Origin: an uncultured Candidatus Pelagibacter sp.
Lineage (GTDB): Bacteria; Pseudomonadota; Alphaproteobacteria; Pelagibacterales; Pelagibacteraceae
Length of the DNA stretch: 33,134 nt
Direction: 5' to 3'
Assembly (NCBI GenBank): GCA_905618915.1
Contig: CAJQTI010000043.1
Span: forward strand, 1 to 33,134
Shown: positions 29,203 through 33,134 of the stretch, in pieces
Numbering within the stretch: the first letter of the stretch is position 1
Layout of the letters: each line of letters starts with the position of its first letter
Translations under genes and position numbers: made by a program
The notes under the pieces: generated by a model
Told to the model about the DNA's origin: nothing
The model's input: only the letters and a program-made list of their open reading frames with translations
Databases searched by the model: none

Positions 29203-30471
29203 TTAAGCAGCTGAAGTTTTATCAGTCTTAGTTTTGGTGCTATTTTTTGAATGAACTATGATTGGTTGAGATAGGCCTTTGGCCGCACTAGCGTCTACAA
29301 TAACTTCCTCAACATTGTCTTGACTTGGTAGATCGTACATTGTTTTTAATAAAATATTTTCCAAGATTGATCTAAGACCTCTAGCCCCAGTTTTCTTATT
29401 AATTGCTTTATGTGCAATCTCTTTAAGTGCATTTTCTTTAAAGCTTAACCTGGCACCATCTAGTTTAAATAATTCTTGATATTGCTTAATTAGAGAGTTT
29501 TTTGGTTCTTGTAATATCTTAATTAAAGATTTTTCATCAAGATCTTCTAGTGTTGCTATCATTGGAAGTCTGCCAATAAATTCTGGTATTAAACCATATT
29601 TTAACAAATCTTCAGGCTCTAAAGTTTTCATCCACTCACCTGTTTTTTTATCATCTGTTTTTTTAACATTAGCACCAAACCCAATTGATGAACCTTTGTC
29701 TCTTTGAGATATTATTTTATCTAGGCCAGCAAATGCTCCCCCACAAATAAATAAAATGTTTGTAGTATCTACTTGTAAAAATTCTTGTTGTGGATGTTTT
29801 CTACCTCCTTGAGGTGGAACGCTTGCTACTGTGCCTTCCATTATTTTTAATAGTGCTTGCTGCACACCCTCTCCAGAGACATCTCTAGTAATAGATGGGT
29901 TCTCTGATTTTCTACTAATCTTATCAACTTCATCAATATACACAATTCCACGTTGCGCTTTTTCAACATTGTAATCAGCAGCTTGCAATAATTTTAAAAT
30001 TATATTTTCAACATCTTCACCGACATAACCTGCTTCAGTTAAAGTGGTTGCATCTGCCATTGTAAAAGGAACGTCAAGAATTCTTGCTAGTGTTTGAGCT
30101 AATAAAGTTTTTCCACACCCTGTTGGGCCAACTAAAAGAATATTTGATTTAGAAAGTTCAACTGTCTTACTTGTTTTGCTCTCATAATTAAGTCTCTTAT
30201 AATGATTATGAACAGCAACTGATAAAACTTTTTTTGCATGAGGTTGTCCAATAACATAATCATCTAATACAGCACAAATTTCTTTTGGTGGTGGTAATCC
30301 ATCTTGATGTTTAACAAATGTGTCCTTACTTTCTTCTTTGATGATATCCATGCATAGCTCAACACATTCATCACATATAAATACAGTTGGACCTGCAATA
30401 AGTTTTCTAACTTCATGTTGGCTCTTGCCACAAAAAGAACAGTAAAGAATATTTTTATTATTTGTTGTCAT
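29203..30471 (-). CDS. clpX: ATP-dependent Clp protease ATP-binding subunit ClpX
   Basis: Unfoldase that recognises tagged substrates and feeds them to ClpP. The N-terminal zinc-binding domain has Cys11/Cys14 and Cys33/Cys36. Walker A GPTGCGKT is at 115-122, the pore loop GYVG at 148-151, Walker [11 protein letters not shown] at 176-185, the RKH loop at 224-226 and the ClpP-docking IGF loop at 263-265, so all parts needed for substrate threading and ClpP binding are intact in 422 residues. It lies 91 bases downstream of clpP; the gap contains an imperfect inverted repeat. Confidence 0.98.
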   Translation of the reverse strand: MTTNNKNILYCSFCGKSQHEVRKLIAGPTVFICDECVELCMDIIKEESKDTFVKHQDGLPPPKEICAVLDDYVIGQPHAKKVLSVAVHNHYKRLNYESKTSKTVELSKSNILLVGPTGCGKTLLAQTLARILDVPFTMADATTLTEAGYVGEDVENIILKLLQAADYNVEKAQRGIVYIDEVDKISRKSENPSITRDVSGEGVQQALLKIMEGTVASVPPQGGRKHPQQEFLQVDTTNILFICGGAFAGLDKIISQRDKGSSIGFGANVKKTDDKKTGEWMKTLEPEDLLKYGLIPEFIGRLPMIATLEDLDEKSLIKILQEPKNSLIKQYQELFKLDGARLSFKENALKEIAHKAINKKTGARGLRSILENILLKTMYDLPSQDNVEEVIVDASAAKGLSQPIIVHSKNSTKTKTDKTSAA

Positions 30472-30519
30472 ATAATTTATAAACGAATCAATTAAGTTAC
30501 TTTAATATAGATGACTCAT

Positions 30520-30541
30520 ACTAATCAAGTATCAGTTTAGT
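30520..30541 (-). promoter_or_regulatory. Imperfect inverted repeat in the clpP-clpX gap
   Basis: The 22-base element has arms ACTAAAC and GATTAGT that pair except at one position, around an eight-base centre. TTGACA lies just upstream on the same strand (30552-30547), but I find no well-placed -10 for it. The repeat could be an attenuating hairpin between clpP and clpX or a regulator site. The symmetry is seen; a role is a guess. Confidence 0.25.
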
Positions 30542-30562
30542 GGGGTGTCAAGATGTAGTGTA

Positions 30563-31174
30563 TTAAGATCTGTTTTCAACTACTTGATCAATCAAACCAA
30601 ACTCTTTTGCGGTATCTGGAGTCATAAAGTTATCACGTTCTAGTGCTTTCTTCACATCATCAACAGATTTTTCAGTATGTTTTGAATAGATCTCGTTAAG
30701 TCTTTTCTTCAAAGCTAAAACTTCGTTAGCATGAATTTCAATATCTGTAGCCTGTCCCTGAAAACCAGCAGAAGGTTGGTGAACCATAATTCTAGAATTT
30801 GGTAAAGAAAATCTCTTACCTTTTTTACCTGCAGCTAATAAAAATGAACCCATTGATGCAGCTTGACCAATACATAATGTTGAAACATCTGGTCTAATGT
30901 ATTGCATGGTATCATAAATCCCAAGACCTGCAGTCACTAACCCACCGGGACTATTAATATATAAATTAATTTCTTTTTTTGGATCTTCAGACTCTAAAAA
31001 TAATAGTTGAGCAGTAACTAAAGATGCAACATTATCATTTATAGGCCCTACTAAAAAAATAATTCTCTCTTTAAGAAGTCTTGAATAAATATCATAAGCT
31101 CTCTCACCTTTATTTGATTGCTCAACAACCATTGGTACTAAGGTATTCATCTGATCTAATAAGTTTGTTGTCAT
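30563..31174 (-). CDS. clpP: ATP-dependent Clp protease proteolytic subunit ClpP
   Basis: Serine protease that forms the double-ring chamber docked by ClpX. The catalytic triad is present: Ser107 (GQAASMGS), His132 (IMVHQPSAG) and Asp181 (ALERDNFMT). YINSPGG at 72-78 is the oxyanion-hole region. The 203 residues, beginning [20 protein letters not shown], include the short N-terminal propeptide-like stretch before [11 protein letters not shown]. It lies between tig and clpX, the standard order. A six-base-pair hairpin can form immediately before its start codon. Confidence 0.98.
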   Translation of the reverse strand: MTTNLLDQMNTLVPMVVEQSNKGERAYDIYSRLLKERIIFLVGPINDNVASLVTAQLLFLESEDPKKEINLYINSPGGLVTAGLGIYDTMQYIRPDVSTLCIGQAASMGSFLLAAGKKGKRFSLPNSRIMVHQPSAGFQGQATDIEIHANEVLALKKRLNEIYSKHTEKSVDDVKKALERDNFMTPDTAKEFGLIDQVVENRS

Positions 31175-31201
31175 AAGTTGATTCTTTTACTTATACAACT
31201 T
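31175..31201 (-). promoter_or_regulatory. Hairpin abutting the clpP start codon
   Basis: In the 31-base tig-clpP gap the transcript has AAGUUG (31201-31196) and CAACUU (31180-31175), perfect six-pair arms around a 15-base A-rich loop. The 3' arm ends at the base before the clpP AUG, and the only purine-rich ribosome-binding candidate (AAAAGAA) is in the loop. This would place or expose the binding site. Function is inferred. Confidence 0.3.
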
Positions 31202-31205
31202 GTGA

Positions 31206-32657
31206 TTACTTTTTACTAACTTTTTTTGCTGAAGGTTTTTTAGATGCTGAAGGTTCTATTTTTTTTTCAATTTTAGCTGGCTTTGAAGCTTTTTTTTCCT
31301 CAGGATGATCGTGGTCATGGTCATGATCATGGTCATGATCATGGTCATGTTCGTGATTATGATCTTGTTTTTGATATTCTTTTAAAATTTTTTCTGCTTC
31401 TTCTTTGCTAATTTCTTTTTTAGATGCTTTCGCTTTAGTTTTTATTAGATCAATAATTTTTTCCTCATACACGGTTCCTCTTAAACTGGCTAATGCTGAT
31501 GGATTTTTTTGGTAAAATTCCATTACCATCTTTTCTTGACCAGGCATCATTCTAAGTTGTTTTTGAACTTCGGCTTGAACTTCCTGTTCGGTTACTTTAA
31601 TTTGATTTTGTTCACCAAATTCATTTAAGATTAATCCAACCTTAATTCTTTTTTTAGCAATTTCTTCAAAGTTTTTTCTACTTTTTTTAGAATCTTCTTC
31701 CTTCATACCTTGTGATAAAATCTTAACCTCTTCTTCAATTAAATTTTCTGGAATTTCATCCACTTTAAAGTTTTCAATTTCCTTCAAGATTTGAGTTTTA
31801 GCTAATTTATCTAAGGAATTTTTATACTCATCATTGATTTGTTTGCTAACTAACACCTTTAAATCAGCAAGATCTTTTGCACCTAAATTTTTTGCAAAGT
31901 CATCATCAATTTTTACCTCTTCTGATTTTTTAACTTCAGTAATCTTACAAATAAAATTAGCTTTTTTATTTGCATATTCTTTTTGTGGATAATTTTCAGG
32001 AAGTGTAACATCAACAGACTTTTCATCATTTTTTTTGACACCAGTCAGCTGTTTGTCAAAACCCTTAATAAATAAATCTTTACCTAAAATTAATTGAGTG
32101 TTTTTTCCTTCACCTCCAGTAAAGTCTTTTCCATCAATTGTTGCTTTGTAATCAAAAATAACCAAATTTTCTTCTACTGCTTTAACGTCAGCTGCCACTT
32201 CTTTAAAGTTATTTTGACTTTTGGCTATTTCTTTAATTCTTTCATCAGTTTCATTAGCATCAATTTTAACTGAATATTCATCATATTTAATATTTTCAAC
32301 AGACTTAAGCTCAACTTTTGGAAGTTCTGTTACTGACATTACATATTCTAGATCTTTATCCTCACCATAAGTTTTAAGATCAAGTTTAGGTTGTCCGGCT
32401 GGTTTAATTTTATTATCTTCTAAAGCTTTAACTGAAGTGTCTTTAAGAACTTTATCAAGCACTTCACTAAAAATTGCTTGACCAAATTGTCTTTTTAAAA
32501 TTTCTTTAGGAACTTTTCCTGGTCTAAAACCTTTTAAGTTAACAGTCTTTTTAATTTCTTCGTATTTTTCATCCATATAAGAATTCATAGTTTTTTTATC
32601 TATGAAGACTTTAATATCTTTATTTAAACCTTTTTTATTTTCTACTGTAACTTTCAT
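31206..32657 (-). CDS. tig: Trigger factor with histidine-rich C-terminal tail
   Basis: Ribosome-bound chaperone that meets nascent chains at the exit tunnel. The N-terminal ribosome-binding domain has GFRPGKVP (the L23-contacting signature, about residues 44-51), the FKBP-like peptidyl-prolyl isomerase domain covers about 155-245 and the helical C-terminal chaperone arms follow. The family normally ends near residue 430; here 52 more residues include a 20-residue His tract (432-451: ten His alternating mainly with Asp) and a Lys/Ala/Ser-rich end. The tract suggests metal binding, as in SlyD (inference). The start is only 16 bases after tRNA-Leu and has no clear Shine-Dalgarno. Confidence 0.97.
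   Translation of the reverse strand: MKVTVENKKGLNKDIKVFIDKKTMNSYMDEKYEEIKKTVNLKGFRPGKVPKEILKRQFGQAIFSEVLDKVLKDTSVKALEDNKIKPAGQPKLDLKTYGEDKDLEYVMSVTELPKVELKSVENIKYDEYSVKIDANETDERIKEIAKSQNNFKEVAADVKAVEENLVIFDYKATIDGKDFTGGEGKNTQLILGKDLFIKGFDKQLTGVKKNDEKSVDVTLPENYPQKEYANKKANFICKITEVKKSEEVKIDDDFAKNLGAKDLADLKVLVSKQINDEYKNSLDKLAKTQILKEIENFKVDEIPENLIEEEVKILSQGMKEEDSKKSRKNFEEIAKKRIKVGLILNEFGEQNQIKVTEQEVQAEVQKQLRMMPGQEKMVMEFYQKNPSALASLRGTVYEEKIIDLIKTKAKASKKEISKEEAEKILKEYQKQDHNHEHDHDHDHDHDHDHDHPEEKKASKPAKIEKKIEPSASKKPSAKKVSKK
31315..31349. repeat. 12-bp tandem repeat inside tig
   Basis: TCATGGTCATGA repeats perfectly for 35 bases (2.9 copies). On the coding strand it encodes part of the (Asp-His)n tract. 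Because 12 is a multiple of three, gain or loss of a unit keeps the frame and changes the tail by four residues. Flanking His-Asp codons are degenerate versions of the same unit. Confidence 0.9.
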
Positions 32658-32673
32658 AATTTTTTAAACTTGT

Positions 32674-32758
32674 TGGTAGGCGAAAAAGGACTCGAACCTT
32701 CACATCTTTCAATACTGGTTCCTAAGACCAGCGCGTCTACCAATTCCGCCATTCGCCC
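32674..32758 (-). tRNA. tRNA-Leu (anticodon UAG)
   Basis: An 85-base class II tRNA. Acceptor GGGCGAA pairs with TTCGCCT (first pair G-T). Loop CTTAGGA gives anticodon TAG, reading CUN codons, and the long variable arm is typical of Leu. The T loop is TTCGAGT, with discriminator A and an encoded CCA. It is transcribed toward tig, whose ATG lies 16 bases beyond the CCA. Confidence 0.96.
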
Positions 32759-32772
32759 ACAATTCTTGTGGC

Positions 32773-32800
32773 TTTATATAGGATAGATTCTATTTGTCCA
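32773..32800 (-). promoter_or_regulatory. Probable promoter of tRNA-Leu (and possibly tig)
   Basis: TGGACA (32800-32795) and TATAAA (32778-32773), each five of six to consensus, with a 16-base spacer. The -10 lies 14 bases before the tRNA 5' end. A perfect five-base inverted repeat (CACAA-GAA-TTGTG) spans the start of the tRNA. On the opposite strand TTGTCC (32794-32799) and TATAAT (32819-32824, 19-base spacing) could drive the rightward DUF1289 gene, sharing the same -35 bases. Confidence 0.5.
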
Positions 32801-32859
32801 ATGAGAATAATTATGAAATATAATAATATTCAATTATATTAACTAATAATTTAAAAAAA

Positions 32860-33108
32860 ATGATTGTTTCTCCATGTATAAGCATATGTAAAACAGACCC
32901 TCAAACTGGATACTGTTATGGTTGTGGTAGAAATAATGAGGAAAAAAAGATCTGGAAATTAGAAGAAACATCAAATGAATGGAAAAAATCCAATCTAACT
33001 GATATCCAGGCAAGACTGGGTGGCTGGCAATTAGAAAGCTTTAAAGACTCTTATAATCATAAAATTGAAGATGGAATTTCACTTTATAAAAAAAATTTAA
33101 TTAAATGA
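32860..33108 (+). CDS. DUF1289 family protein
   Basis: An 82-residue protein on the plus strand. The first 25 residues have the DUF1289 signature SPCISICKTDPQTGYCYGCG, with Cys6, Cys10, Cys19 and Cys22 placed as a likely metal-binding site (zinc or Fe-S; not proven for the family). The rest is polar, with EEKKIWKLEE and WKKSNLTDIQARLGGWQ, resembling the Trp/Arg pattern of the family. Function unknown. An A-rich stretch but no Shine-Dalgarno precedes the ATG. The stop overlaps a following start by four bases (ATGA). Confidence 0.88.
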   Translation: MIVSPCISICKTDPQTGYCYGCGRNNEEKKIWKLEETSNEWKKSNLTDIQARLGGWQLESFKDSYNHKIEDGISLYKKNLIK

Positions 33109-33134
33109 ATAAAACAACAATAGCAACCATAATT
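33105..33134 (+). CDS. Start of an unidentified gene (runs off right edge)
   Basis: ATG at 33105 overlaps the DUF1289 stop as ATGA and opens a frame of ten codons (MNKTTIATII) to the window end. The overlap is the same coupling style seen throughout the window, and the Lys followed by hydrophobic residues could begin a signal or membrane segment. Too short to identify. Confidence 0.45.
   Translation, partial: MNKTTIATII

Noticed and set aside
31305-31364. Repeat block as a possible CRISPR array or mobile-element end
   Set aside because: The repeat is an uninterrupted 12-bp tandem unit without spacers, lies in frame within tig and explains the His-Asp tail.

Overview
The window looks like a piece of a streamlined, very AT-rich alphaproteobacterial chromosome, most likely a SAR11 (Pelagibacterales) bacterium. 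This rests on three things: the very low GC content, genes that touch or overlap, and a characteristic alphaproteobacterial gene order (nuoA-N, birA, coaX, rnj, DUF1467 gene, short proS, lolC/E, lolD, dnaE). The assignment comes from reading the sequence; no database search was possible. I see no mobile element, CRISPR array, phage gene, rRNA or obvious transferred island.

Layout. Nearly everything is on the minus strand, so transcription runs from high to low coordinates. At the right edge a small DUF1289 gene and the first codons of another gene point right. Divergent from them lie tRNA-Leu(UAG) and then the protein quality-control block tig-clpP-clpX-lon (folding at the ribosome, then ATP-dependent proteolysis). 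tRNA-Val(UAC) and tRNA-Asp(GUC) follow, and then a complete 14-gene nuo operon (26421 down to 12527) for proton-pumping NADH:ubiquinone oxidoreductase, with the cysteine sets expected for its Fe-S clusters. Directly coupled to nuoN are birA (catalytic domain only), coaX, rnj, a DUF1467 membrane protein, proS, lolC/E and lolD (lipoprotein release) and dnaE (replicative polymerase). After the largest protein-coding junction gap on the left side comes rpsB-tsf-frr-uppS; uppS runs off the left edge.

Points of interest. dnaE is interrupted by a one-base frameshift in a T6A5 run (3865-3875). The upstream part holds the polymerase active site; the downstream part holds the beta-clamp motif. A GC-rich leader before rpsB can fold into a hairpin whose loop pairs with the ribosome binding site, which fits the S2 autoregulatory leader class proposed for SAR11. 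pyrH, usually between tsf and frr, is missing there. Trigger factor carries a His-Asp repeat tail encoded by a perfect 12-bp tandem repeat. A set of TGTGA/TCACA half-sites lies in front of nuoA.

No stretch over 300 bases lacks genes except the 337-base interval between nuoA and lon, which holds the two tRNAs and putative promoter elements. I did not find a convincing previously undescribed multi-gene system; this is largely core housekeeping DNA.
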